Below, in pieces: positions 1-5,389 of a stretch of 6,993 nt of DNA. The notes beneath the pieces were generated by a model. It made no database searches and was not told the DNA's origin. It saw only the letters and a program-made list of their open reading frames with translations. This stretch comes from Devosia sp. GTDB taxonomy: Bacteria > Pseudomonadota > Alphaproteobacteria > Rhizobiales > Devosiaceae. The stretch is taken from assembly GCA_028290245.1 (NCBI GenBank), contig JAQGKG010000262.1:1-6993 (forward strand). The letters run 5' to 3'. Made by a program: the position numbers and the translations under genes. The stretch's first letter is position 1, and every line of letters starts with the position of its first letter.

Positions 1-1008
1 CTAGCGACGGCATTTTTCCTGCTGGCCTTGGGCCTGCTCTATGGCCTGCTCGGCACCTTAAACATGGCCGATATCCTGCGCGTAGCCCCAGCCGCCAACC
101 CGGCAGCAATGGCCGCAGTTGCTGGCATCTTGCTGCTGGCTTTCGGCATGAAAGCTGCCGCTTTTCCGCTCAATGCCTGGCTGCCTGCGAGCTATCACAC
201 GCCTCCGGCCGCTATATCGGCTTTGTTCGCCGGATTGCTGACCAAAGTCGGGGCCTATGCGCTGTTGCGCAGCCTCGTCGTGGTATTGCCGGCCAGCCGG
301 GATTTGCTGGAGCCGGTGCTGGTGGCTATCACCGTGGCAACGCTGCTGATTGGCCCGCTGGGCGCCATTGCCGAAACCAATCTGCGTCGCGCCATCGGCT
401 TTTTGGTAATCGGGGGCATTGGGTCGGTGCTGGTCGGCATTGCCTTGCCGTCGCTTGAGGGCATCAGCGGGGCGGGGCTGTATGTGTTCCACGCCATGCT
501 GACCATGACGGCGCTGTATCTGGTCGCCGGGCTGATCGAGCGGGCGACTGGTGCGACGGATACGCGGCAGATGGGCGGGCTGTATGCGGCGAGTGCGCCG
601 CTTTCGATCCTGTTCCTGGTGCTGATCCTGGCGACGACCGGTGTGCCGCCATTTCTTGGTTTTTGGCCGAAACTTTTGCTGCTGCAGGCGAGCCTGGGGC
701 AGGGCGGTTGGAGCGGTGGCCTGTTAGCGGGTGCGCTGCTGATCAATGCTGTGCTGACGCTGATTGCCGGTTCGCGACTGTGGGCACATGTGTTCTGGCG
801 CTCGGCTCCTGGCACGGCCGCGGTCGTGCCAATGGCGCGCGGGGCGATCTGGACCGGCTTTGGGGCCACGGCGGTTCTCGCGACGATCATTGTGGCGGCG
901 GGGTTGTGGCCTAATCGTCTGTTCGAAATTTTGGCGGTCGGGGCGCCTGACCTGATCGATCCAGTGCGCTATCTCGAAGCTGTCGGGCTTGCGGGAGTGG
1001 TGCCATGA
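1..1008 (+). CDS. mnhD: Mrp/Mnh cation:proton antiporter subunit D, C-terminal part (5' truncated by window edge)
   Basis: The frame is open from base 1, so this is the last 335 residues of a protein normally about 500 long; the TTG at 28 is internal and not a start. It is a polytopic membrane protein of the proton-translocating NuoL/NuoM/NuoN/MrpD family. Visible hallmarks are a lysine at 151-153 just before AAAFPLNAWLP, a second lysine at 244-246 (LLTKVGAY), and a third at 670-672 in PPFLGFWPK. The first two have the same 31-residue spacing as the two conserved lysines of NuoM transmembrane helices 7 and 8, and the third fits the helix-12 lysine of this family. The conserved glutamate of helix 5 would lie before the window. 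Subunit D rather than A is inferred from the following E-F-G order. MrpD takes part in Na+(or K+)/H+ exchange in the inner membrane. The stop overlaps the mnhE start by four bases (ATGA, 1005-1008). Confidence 0.93.
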   Translation, partial: LATAFFLLALGLLYGLLGTLNMADILRVAPAANPAAMAAVAGILLLAFGMKAAAFPLNAWLPASYHTPPAAISALFAGLLTKVGAYALLRSLVVVLPASRDLLEPVLVAITVATLLIGPLGAIAETNLRRAIGFLVIGGIGSVLVGIALPSLEGISGAGLYVFHAMLTMTALYLVAGLIERATGATDTRQMGGLYAASAPLSILFLVLILATTGVPPFLGFWPKLLLLQASLGQGGWSGGLLAGALLINAVLTLIAGSRLWAHVFWRSAPGTAAVVPMARGAIWTGFGATAVLATIIVAAGLWPNRLFEILAVGAPDLIDPVRYLEAVGLAGVVP

Positions 1009-1484
1009 GCGTGGCGGTGATCGTGCTGATGCTGGCGCTGCTGTGGGGCGCCATTACCGGCAATTTCTCGGGGCTCAACCTGCTGTTGGGCGCGGCCATT
1101 GGCGCGCTGGCGGTATCGCTGCTGCGGACGGCCCTGGCCCCGCCGCGGGCGTTGCGCAAAATCCGGCAGTTCCTGTCGCTGGCGCTGCTGTTTTTTTATG
1201 AACTGGGGGTCAGCGCTGTCCGGGTGGCTATCGTGGTGCTGACGCCAAATCTGAAATCGGCGCTGCGGCCGATGGTGGTGGCCTTTCCACTCACCGTGAA
1301 GTCGGACGCGGAGATCACGCTGCTGGCCAATATGATCACCCTGACGCCGGGCACGCTGAGCACCGATGTCAGCGCGGACCGGTCAATACTGTATGTCCAT
1401 GTATTGAACGCGAGTTCGCCTGAGGCAGTGATTGCCGAGATCGCTGGCGGCTTCGAGGCAAAGGTGAGGGAGCTTTATGCATGA
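1005..1484 (+). CDS. mnhE: Mrp/Mnh antiporter subunit E
   Basis: This 159-residue protein has the usual MnhE/PhaE length. It has hydrophobic segments at about residues 3-20, 22-42 and 58-80, followed by a soluble C-terminal part carrying the family's most conserved stretch, LLANMITLTPGTLSTDV (about residues 105-121). It is a small structural subunit of the multisubunit Mrp cation/proton antiporter in the inner membrane. The ATG sits in an ATGA overlap with mnhD, and a GGGAG ribosome-binding site at 993-997 lies inside the end of mnhD, seven bases upstream, which settles the start. The stop overlaps mnhF the same way. Context and motif agree. Confidence 0.95.
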   Translation: MSVAVIVLMLALLWGAITGNFSGLNLLLGAAIGALAVSLLRTALAPPRALRKIRQFLSLALLFFYELGVSAVRVAIVVLTPNLKSALRPMVVAFPLTVKSDAEITLLANMITLTPGTLSTDVSADRSILYVHVLNASSPEAVIAEIAGGFEAKVRELYA

Positions 1485-1774
1485 CGCCGGCTGACGCGCT
1501 TTCGCTCGCTACATTCATTGCGCTGATCATGCTTGGTGTGGCGCTGTTGCTATCGACAGTGCGGATCATCATTGGTCCGACACTGGCTGACCGGGTGCTG
1601 GCACTGGACCTGATGACGGTGGTGGCGATGGGCTTTGTCGGTACCGTGGCGATTCGCACCGGGCTGATGCTGTATCTCGACATTGCCATCGCACTGGCGC
1701 TGCTCGGTTTCGTCGCCACCATTGCACTGGCGCGCTACATCTTGTCGCGGCTCACGGCAGAGGGGCCACAATGA
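1481..1774 (+). CDS. mnhF: Mrp/Mnh antiporter subunit F
   Basis: This 97-residue protein has three predicted membrane helices (about residues 9-28, 40-58 and 64-88). The family signature RIIIGPTLADRVLALDLM lies between helices 1 and 2, and the LDIAIALALLGFVATIALARY region forms helix 3. MnhF/PhaF is a small membrane subunit of the Mrp antiporter; family members have also been linked to bile-salt or cholate efflux, but here the operon points to cation/proton exchange. Start support: GGGAG at 1468-1472, eight bases upstream, and a four-base ATGA overlap with mnhE. It overlaps mnhG by four bases at its end, so it is probably translationally coupled on both sides. Confidence 0.95.
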   Translation: MTPADALSLATFIALIMLGVALLLSTVRIIIGPTLADRVLALDLMTVVAMGFVGTVAIRTGLMLYLDIAIALALLGFVATIALARYILSRLTAEGPQ

Positions 1775-2127
1775 CTGTATCGGATATTGCAGTATATGTC
1801 GGGTGCGTCATCCTGGTTTTTGGGGCAGCATTTAGCCTGATCGCTACCATCGGAGTGTTGCGGCTACCCGACCTGCTGACGCGCATGCATGCAGCCTCGA
1901 AGGCCGGCGCAGTTGGCGGGGGGCTGGTTTTACTGGCAGTTGCGCTGCTGTGCTTTGATGCAGGCGTAGCCCTGCGTGCAATTATCGGCATCGTATTCCT
2001 GCTGCTCACCACGCCAGTTGCAGCTCACCTGCTAGCAAGATCCAATTATCGCATCACTGATCAGACACCCGTAAACAACGCAGTTGCGCAACTAAAGTCT
2101 AAAAGAAGCCCAGATTCTCTGAAATGA
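1771..2127 (+). CDS. mnhG: Mrp/Mnh antiporter subunit G
   Basis: The protein has 118 residues, typical of MnhG/PhaG. It has three hydrophobic helices (about residues 6-28, 45-62 and 66-88) and the diagnostic motif GVLRLPDLLTRMHAASKAG between helices 1 and 2. It is the last subunit of the Mrp cation/proton antiporter operon. The ATG overlaps the mnhF stop (ATGA), with AGAGGGG at 1759-1765 as ribosome-binding site. The last 30 or so residues form a hydrophilic, variable tail (NYRITDQ onward) after the final helix, and the DNA there is less GC-rich than the rest of the operon. I see no intrinsic terminator after it, so transcription may continue toward mucR. Confidence 0.95.
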   Translation: MTVSDIAVYVGCVILVFGAAFSLIATIGVLRLPDLLTRMHAASKAGAVGGGLVLLAVALLCFDAGVALRAIIGIVFLLLTTPVAAHLLARSNYRITDQTPVNNAVAQLKSKRSPDSLK

Positions 2128-2253
2128 ACTGTGACTGCGTAGCATGTTAATTGGCCATACTGGGTTGCGAAGGACAATGAACAGTCTTAGGAATGAAACA
2201 TGGTCGTGGCCGCCACCCCCGACGACCCAAGAAAAACAATGAAAGGTTGAATT
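2128..2253 (+). promoter_or_regulatory. mucR 5' leader with hairpin and overlapping mini-ORFs
   Basis: This 126-base gap lies between mnhG and mucR. GGTCGT at 2202-2207 pairs with ACGACC at 2222-2227, and an A-rich stretch follows. The mucR ribosome-binding site AAAGG is at 2242-2246, seven bases before the ATG. Two short ORFs cross the hairpin. One (2177-2242) ends at the mucR Shine-Dalgarno sequence. The other (2200-2250, 16 residues) has AGGA at 2189-2192 seven bases before its ATG and stops three bases before the mucR ATG. I cannot identify a convincing -35/-10 pair. MucR proteins are known to autoregulate through AT-rich sites, and the AT-rich patch around 2145-2160 could serve, but no defined operator is visible. 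Confidence 0.45.
2177..2242 (+). CDS. Possible leader peptide (21 residues) upstream of mucR
   Basis: This short ORF has an ATG start and a TGA stop that abuts the mucR Shine-Dalgarno sequence. It encodes a peptide with WSWPPPP in the middle, followed by a polar tail. Four consecutive prolines are a classical EF-P-dependent ribosome-stalling motif, and a ribosome paused there would cover the hairpin at 2202-2227. AAGGA at 2170-2174 is only two bases from the ATG, which is too close for a good site; a TTG in frame at 2165 is an alternative start. I know of no named family. The ORF could equally be chance, since a second ORF overlaps it in another frame. Confidence 0.28.
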   Translation: MNSLRNETWSWPPPPTTQEKQ

Positions 2254-2679
2254 ATGAGTGACATCGCCGCAACGGCGACGGGCTACGAGCACGACTTGAT
2301 CGAGCTTAGCACCGACATCGTCTCTGCTTACGTGAGCCACAACTCGGTGAGCGTAACCGATCTGCCCAAGCTGATTGCCGAAGTTCACGGTGCCCTGCGC
2401 GCTCTTCAGAATAACGAAGTGTTGGTTCCTGTCGAGGAATTGAAGCCCGCCGTGCCGGTTCGCAAGTCCGTTGCCGCCGACTACATCATCTGCCTCGAAG
2501 ATGGCAAGAAGTTCAAGTCGCTGAAGCGCCACCTACGCACGCACTACAATCTCTCGCCAGAAGAATACCGCGAGAAGTGGGGCTTGCCTAACGATTACCC
2601 GATGGTTGCTCCCAACTATTCGGCTACGCGCTCCAAGCTTGCCAAGGATAACGGGCTCGGCCGCAAGGCTGCTGCCTAA
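2254..2679 (+). CDS. mucR: MucR/Ros family zinc-finger transcriptional regulator
   Basis: This 141-residue protein is of typical MucR/Ros length. The N-terminal half (about 1-60) matches the family's oligomerization region. The DNA-binding part contains the prokaryotic zinc-finger segment CLEDGKKFKSLKRHLRTHY and then YREKWGLPNDYPMVAPNY, the strongest family signature. Metal ligands visible are C80, D83, H93 and H97, an Asp replacing the second Cys of Agrobacterium Ros. The C-terminus LAKDNGLGRK is also typical. MucR proteins are global, H-NS-like silencers in Hyphomicrobiales that control exopolysaccharide, motility, virulence or symbiosis and some cell-cycle genes, and they repress their own promoter. 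AAAGG at 2242-2246 supports the start. An intrinsic terminator follows. Function at family level is secure; the regulon here is not known. Confidence 0.96.
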   Translation: MSDIAATATGYEHDLIELSTDIVSAYVSHNSVSVTDLPKLIAEVHGALRALQNNEVLVPVEELKPAVPVRKSVAADYIICLEDGKKFKSLKRHLRTHYNLSPEEYREKWGLPNDYPMVAPNYSATRSKLAKDNGLGRKAAA

Positions 2680-2740
2680 GCTTAGTCTACCGCCACCACG
2701 AGACGTCGCGTCCATCCGGACCCCGGCGAGAACCAGCCTC

Positions 2741-2777
2741 AAGCGGCCGCCCCATCAGGGCGGCCGTTTGACTTTCT
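2741..2777 (+). terminator. Rho-independent terminator of mucR
   Basis: CGGCCGCCC (2744-2752) pairs perfectly with GGGCGGCCG (2758-2766) around the loop CATCA. The stem extends outward by A-T, A-T and G-T pairs (AAG with TTT at 2767-2769), giving up to 12 pairs. A moderately T-rich tail TTTGACTTTCT follows. It lies about 60 bases after the mucR stop and separates mucR from the next gene. Confidence 0.85.
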
Positions 2778-2853
2778 AAGAGACTTATCCCCATCCCCTC
2801 TTGCCTGTCGCAGTGTATAGGAATTAAATCCTTACACGTAGCGAGGCGAGCAG

Positions 2854-3228
2854 ATGCACCACACTCCTTATCAGTCGACAATGCAGCACGCCGTGCCCTG
2901 GGGCGGCGCCGTTCAGCGCAGTTGTGACCAGGTCATCGCCTTGGTAGCACAACGAAAAAACGTGCCAATACGGCTACTTATCGACACCAAACGGGGTCGG
3001 CGTTCTTCGGCGCGGGCCCGACAGCTGGCGATGTATCTGTCGCATGTCGTCTACGGTCGCAGCTTGGCGGAGATCGGCAAGGCCTTTGGACGGGATAGGA
3101 CAACTGTCTCATACGCCTGTGCGCTGATCGAAGATATGCGCGATGATCCGCGCTTCGACGAGGAGGTGTGCGCGCTGGAGCTGCAGCTCGAAACCGCCAT
3201 GGCGGCGGAGGTGGACGATGTCCGCTAA
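2854..3228 (+). CDS. Small DnaA domain-IV-like helix-turn-helix protein
   Basis: This 124-residue protein resembles only the C-terminal DNA-binding domain IV of the replication initiator DnaA (Bac_DnaA_C type). It has no AAA+ ATPase, Walker motifs or domain I. Residues about 24-110 follow the domain order: a helix starting CDQVIALVAQ, then TKRGRRSSARARQLAMYL, SLAEIGKAFGRDRTTVSYA, and a final helix of the form IEDMRDDPRFDEEV. The DnaA signature FGGRDHTTV appears as FGRDRTTV (residues 78-85), one Gly shorter and with Arg for the His that contacts the DnaA box, so binding specificity may differ. GAGG at 2843-2846, seven bases before the ATG, supports the start. The next gene begins inside this one, so the two are co-translated. 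Likely a DNA-binding regulator; a role in replication control is inference. Confidence 0.85.
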   Translation: MHHTPYQSTMQHAVPWGGAVQRSCDQVIALVAQRKNVPIRLLIDTKRGRRSSARARQLAMYLSHVVYGRSLAEIGKAFGRDRTTVSYACALIEDMRDDPRFDEEVCALELQLETAMAAEVDDVR

Positions 3229-3670
3229 CGGGGCCGGGGATGCGTTTCTCGAGCCGCATCATCTGGCGGCAGCCGAGCGGTTGGAGCGGTTGATATTGCG
3301 GGCGCAACTCATGCCGCGGGTGACCATGTCTTATGATACGGCCAGCGCCGGTGGCGGCAGCCGGGGCACCAACAGCGTCGAGGCCGGCAGCGATAGTGCT
3401 GCCGAGGCTCGCCAGAAACTCAACCGGTTGGCAGGAATGCTGCCGCCGGACTGCTGGGGCGTGCTGATCGATTGTTATGGGCTCGGCAAGGGCCTGCAGG
3501 TGATCGAGACCGAGCGGCGCTGGCCGCGGCGCAGCGCCAAGCTGGTGTTACGTATCGGGCTCGATCAATTGGCTGCCCAGTTCGGGCTGACGGCTCAAGC
3601 GAAGGGTGGAGAACGCGTGCCCGCGCAAAGCTGGGTAGAGCAGCGGTTGCCGCTGATCGCGGGGAAGTGA
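3218..3670 (+). CDS. DUF6456 domain-containing protein
   Basis: I chose the ATG at 3218, giving 150 residues. GGAGG at 3207-3211 sits six bases upstream, and recognisable sequence begins only after it; an in-frame ATG at 3143 merely reads through the upstream gene in another frame. The start overlaps the preceding stop by 11 bases, implying translational coupling. Residues about 16-40 (LAAAERLERLILRAQLMPRVTMSYD) and 84-140 (WGVLIDCYGLGKGLQVIETERRWPRRSAKLVLRIGLDQLAAQFGL, in part) match the alphaproteobacterial DUF6456 pattern, including the glycine-leucine and W-P-x-RSAK-VL elements. A Gly/Ser-rich, probably disordered linker joins them (about 44-66). No membrane segment or catalytic motif is visible. 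Molecular function is unknown; its conserved partnership with a DnaA-IV-like protein suggests a role with DNA. Confidence 0.82.
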   Translation: MSANGAGDAFLEPHHLAAAERLERLILRAQLMPRVTMSYDTASAGGGSRGTNSVEAGSDSAAEARQKLNRLAGMLPPDCWGVLIDCYGLGKGLQVIETERRWPRRSAKLVLRIGLDQLAAQFGLTAQAKGGERVPAQSWVEQRLPLIAGK

Positions 3671-3713
3671 CCTTAACCACCTAAGGTTCGGTAATAATTG
3701 GCTATCTCGCAGC
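3670..3713 (+). promoter_or_regulatory. Palindrome and possible promoter before the acyltransferase gene
   Basis: ACCTTA (3670-3675) and TAAGGT (3682-3687) form a perfect inverted repeat with a six-base spacer that starts on the last base of the DUF6456 stop codon. CTTAAC (3672-3677) followed 16 bases later by ATAATT (3694-3699) resembles an alphaproteobacterial sigma-70 promoter (CTTGAC / TATAAT-like). The palindrome would then overlap the -35 box and could be an operator. There is no T tract, so it is not a good terminator. This rests on weak sequence matches only. Confidence 0.3.
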
Positions 3714-4793
3714 ATGTTACAAAGCGCCATGCGGCAGAAATTCATCTCGGTTCAGTACCTGCGCGGCTTCGCTGCGATGTTCGTTCTGGCATCGCACGCA
3801 CTGCTTTATCCTCTGGTTGGGCATAACCTGGGTTTTAGCCGGCTCGGCTGGATGGGCGTTATCCTGTTTTTCGTGATTTCGGGCTTCATCATGGTTGCGG
3901 TGACCGGGGAAGGTCGCTTCTCACCCAGGGACTTCCTGCGCCGCCGGTTTATCCGCATCGTGCCGATGTATTGGGGCGCTACGCTGATTGCGGCAGCGCT
4001 AGCGCTGTTTGCGCCCAGCCTGTTCAAGACCACAGTCTATGACACCGGCCAATTGGTGCTGTCGCTGCTGTTCATCCCGTTTCACAACCCGGTCAGCGGC
4101 GGCATTCATCCGCTGTACAAGCTTGGCTGGACGCTGAACTACGAAGTGTTCTTCTACGTTTGTTTTGCGCTGCTGGCGTTTCTCGGCGCGCAAGCCCGCG
4201 TCATCTGGCTGACGGTGGCCTTCTCGGTGCTGACGGCGATCGGCGCTATGCTGAAGCCTGAGCCGGCTATCGCCGAGTTCTATACCAGCTTCATGCCGCT
4301 GGCGTTTTGCGCCGGTGCGTGGATTGGGCTGGCGACCTTGCGCGGCAGGATCTCGACCCTGCCGCGGCCAATGGTTTACGCGGTCGGGCTCATTGGCCTT
4401 ATAGGGCTAGTCGAGGGCTTTGCGATTGATCGCGGCGGCCTGCTTGAGGATGGGCTGGCGTTTATCGGACTTGCCGCCTTCGCCTCGGCACTGGTTCTGC
4501 TGGCCGTGCGGTTCGAGCATGCGTTGCCGAGGATCGGCCTGCTGGAACTGATCGGCGACGCGTCCTATTCGATCTATCTGGTGCATATCTACGAGGTGGC
4601 CATCCTCGCCGGTCTGGCATTCAAGCTGCTCGATCCCGCCGACTTGTGGGCGGACTACTTCATCGCCGCGGTTTCGCTCGTCGGCGGCACGCTGGCCGGA
4701 ATCGTGGTGTATCGCTGGGTGGAAATGCCGTTGCTGGCTTTCTTCAATGGCGTGTTTGGCAGGAAGCGCCCGGTGCCGCTGGCCGCTGAATAG
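3714..4793 (+). CDS. Acyltransferase 3 family membrane protein (OafA/ExoZ-like)
   Basis: The protein has 359 residues and about ten hydrophobic segments, the usual size for acyltransferase-3 proteins, which move acyl (often O-acetyl) groups onto surface polysaccharides or other envelope glycans. Family landmarks are visible in order: SVQYLRGFAAMFVLASHA near the N-terminus (R17, H28), FFVISGFIM (52-60), the arginine-rich RRRFIRIVPMYW (76-87), WTLNYEVFFY (139-148, E144), and a C-terminal GDASYSIYLVHI followed by VYRWVEMPL. The SVQYLRG opening resembles ExoZ-type exopolysaccharide acetyltransferases, but the substrate cannot be read from sequence. An alternative ATG at 3729 (residue 6) is equally plausible, since many homologues begin just before this motif; neither start has a clear Shine-Dalgarno sequence. 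The gene stands alone and converges on sufE, with a single base between the stops. Confidence 0.9.
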   Translation: MLQSAMRQKFISVQYLRGFAAMFVLASHALLYPLVGHNLGFSRLGWMGVILFFVISGFIMVAVTGEGRFSPRDFLRRRFIRIVPMYWGATLIAAALALFAPSLFKTTVYDTGQLVLSLLFIPFHNPVSGGIHPLYKLGWTLNYEVFFYVCFALLAFLGAQARVIWLTVAFSVLTAIGAMLKPEPAIAEFYTSFMPLAFCAGAWIGLATLRGRISTLPRPMVYAVGLIGLIGLVEGFAIDRGGLLEDGLAFIGLAAFASALVLLAVRFEHALPRIGLLELIGDASYSIYLVHIYEVAILAGLAFKLLDPADLWADYFIAAVSLVGGTLAGIVVYRWVEMPLLAFFNGVFGRKRPVPLAAE

Positions 4794-4794
4794 C

Positions 4795-5220
4795 CTAGCT
4801 CAGCGCTTTGCCTTCGGAGCGGATGCGGTTGACCATGGCGACAAGGCCATTGGAGCGCTGCATGCCGAGATGCTCGCTAAGACCGAGCTTCCTGAACCAC
4901 TCGATAGCGTCGGTTTCGGCGATCTCTGTCGCTGGCCGGTCCGAATATAGGGCGATCAGTACGGCGACTAGGCCCTTCGTAATAATGGCATCGGACTGGC
5001 CCTTGAAGCTCATCACCGGCGTTCCGCTAGCGCGATCCACATCGGACACCAGCCAGACATTCGAGACGCAACCCTTGACCTTATTTTCAGCGGTCTTGTC
5101 GGTCTCATCTATCTGCGGCAGCGCCTGCCCAAGCTCGATGACGTAATTCAGCCGGTCTTCCCAGTCGTCGAGGAAGGAAAGGTTTTCGGCAATGTCCTGG
5201 AAGGCTTGGGGCTGGCTCAT
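4795..5220 (-). CDS. sufE: SufE family cysteine desulfuration protein
   Basis: This 141-residue soluble protein matches SufE in length and motif. The segment NKVKGCVSNVWL carries the sulfur-accepting cysteine C51, the same position as in E. coli SufE. FLDDWEDRLNYVIELG near the N-terminus and the IEWFRKLGLSEHLGMQRSNGL C-terminal region are also typical. SufE takes persulfide sulfur from the cysteine desulfurase SufS and passes it to the SufBCD scaffold for Fe-S cluster assembly in the cytoplasm. No sufS or sufBCD is in the window, so this is a stand-alone copy, as is common in alphaproteobacteria. The ribosome-binding site is weak (AGG about ten bases upstream). A terminator between it and the upstream minus-strand gene suggests its own promoter. 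Confidence 0.95.
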   Translation of the reverse strand: MSQPQAFQDIAENLSFLDDWEDRLNYVIELGQALPQIDETDKTAENKVKGCVSNVWLVSDVDRASGTPVMSFKGQSDAIITKGLVAVLIALYSDRPATEIAETDAIEWFRKLGLSEHLGMQRSNGLVAMVNRIRSEGKALS

Positions 5221-5265
5221 CCCAATTACCTAGTCAAACCGGCGCGGCATTACCAGAGCGGCATG

Positions 5266-5307
5266 GGCAAAGAAAATGCCGCAAGCACGGGGCAGCGTGC
5301 TTGCGGC
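5266..5307 (-). terminator. Minus-strand rho-independent terminator
   Basis: GCCGCAAGCACG (5278-5289) and CGTGCTTGCGGC (5296-5307) form a perfect 12-bp stem with a six-base loop. Read on the minus strand, the stem is followed by ATTTTCTTT (5277 downward), a good U-rich tail; the plus strand has no such tail. It therefore ends minus-strand transcripts coming from the DUF5330-like gene, or a small RNA from the gap, before sufE. Confidence 0.85.
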
Positions 5308-5312
5308 TCAGG

Positions 5313-5360
5313 ACCAGGTCTCGTTGGGGTGTCGCTTGGGGAAGCGACGCGAGGACTGGT
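5313..5360. other. Composite stem-loop, candidate structured RNA element
   Basis: The nested pairing is ACCAG/CTGGT (5313-5317 with 5356-5360), CTCG/CGAG (5320-5323 with 5350-5353) and GTCGCTT/AAGCGAC (5331-5337 with 5342-5348). That is 16 pairs with a 2x2 internal loop, a 7x1 internal loop and a four-base apical loop (GGGG on plus, CCCC on minus). On the minus strand it lies just upstream of the terminator hairpin at 5278-5307, so together they could form a transcript of roughly 95 bases: either an independent small RNA or the processed 3' UTR of the upstream gene. No convincing promoter is visible just upstream on either strand. Confidence 0.45.
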
Positions 5361-5389
5361 ATTTCAACAAGGCCCGATAGGAGCTAGCG

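Noticed and set aside
28..30. TTG at 28 as the start of mnhD
   Set aside because: The frame is open back to base 1 with membrane-like residues, and the protein would lack about a third of a normal MrpD; it is truncated by the window edge.
58..890. Minus-strand ORFs opposite mnhD
   Set aside because: They are low-complexity Ser/Pro/Arg-rich or His/Gln-rich readings of the complementary strand of a clear MrpD gene.
3143..3217. Longer N-terminus for the DUF6456 protein starting at 3143
   Set aside because: The extra 25 residues are an Arg/Trp/Ser/Cys-rich out-of-frame reading of the upstream gene, and a strong ribosome-binding site precedes the ATG at 3218.
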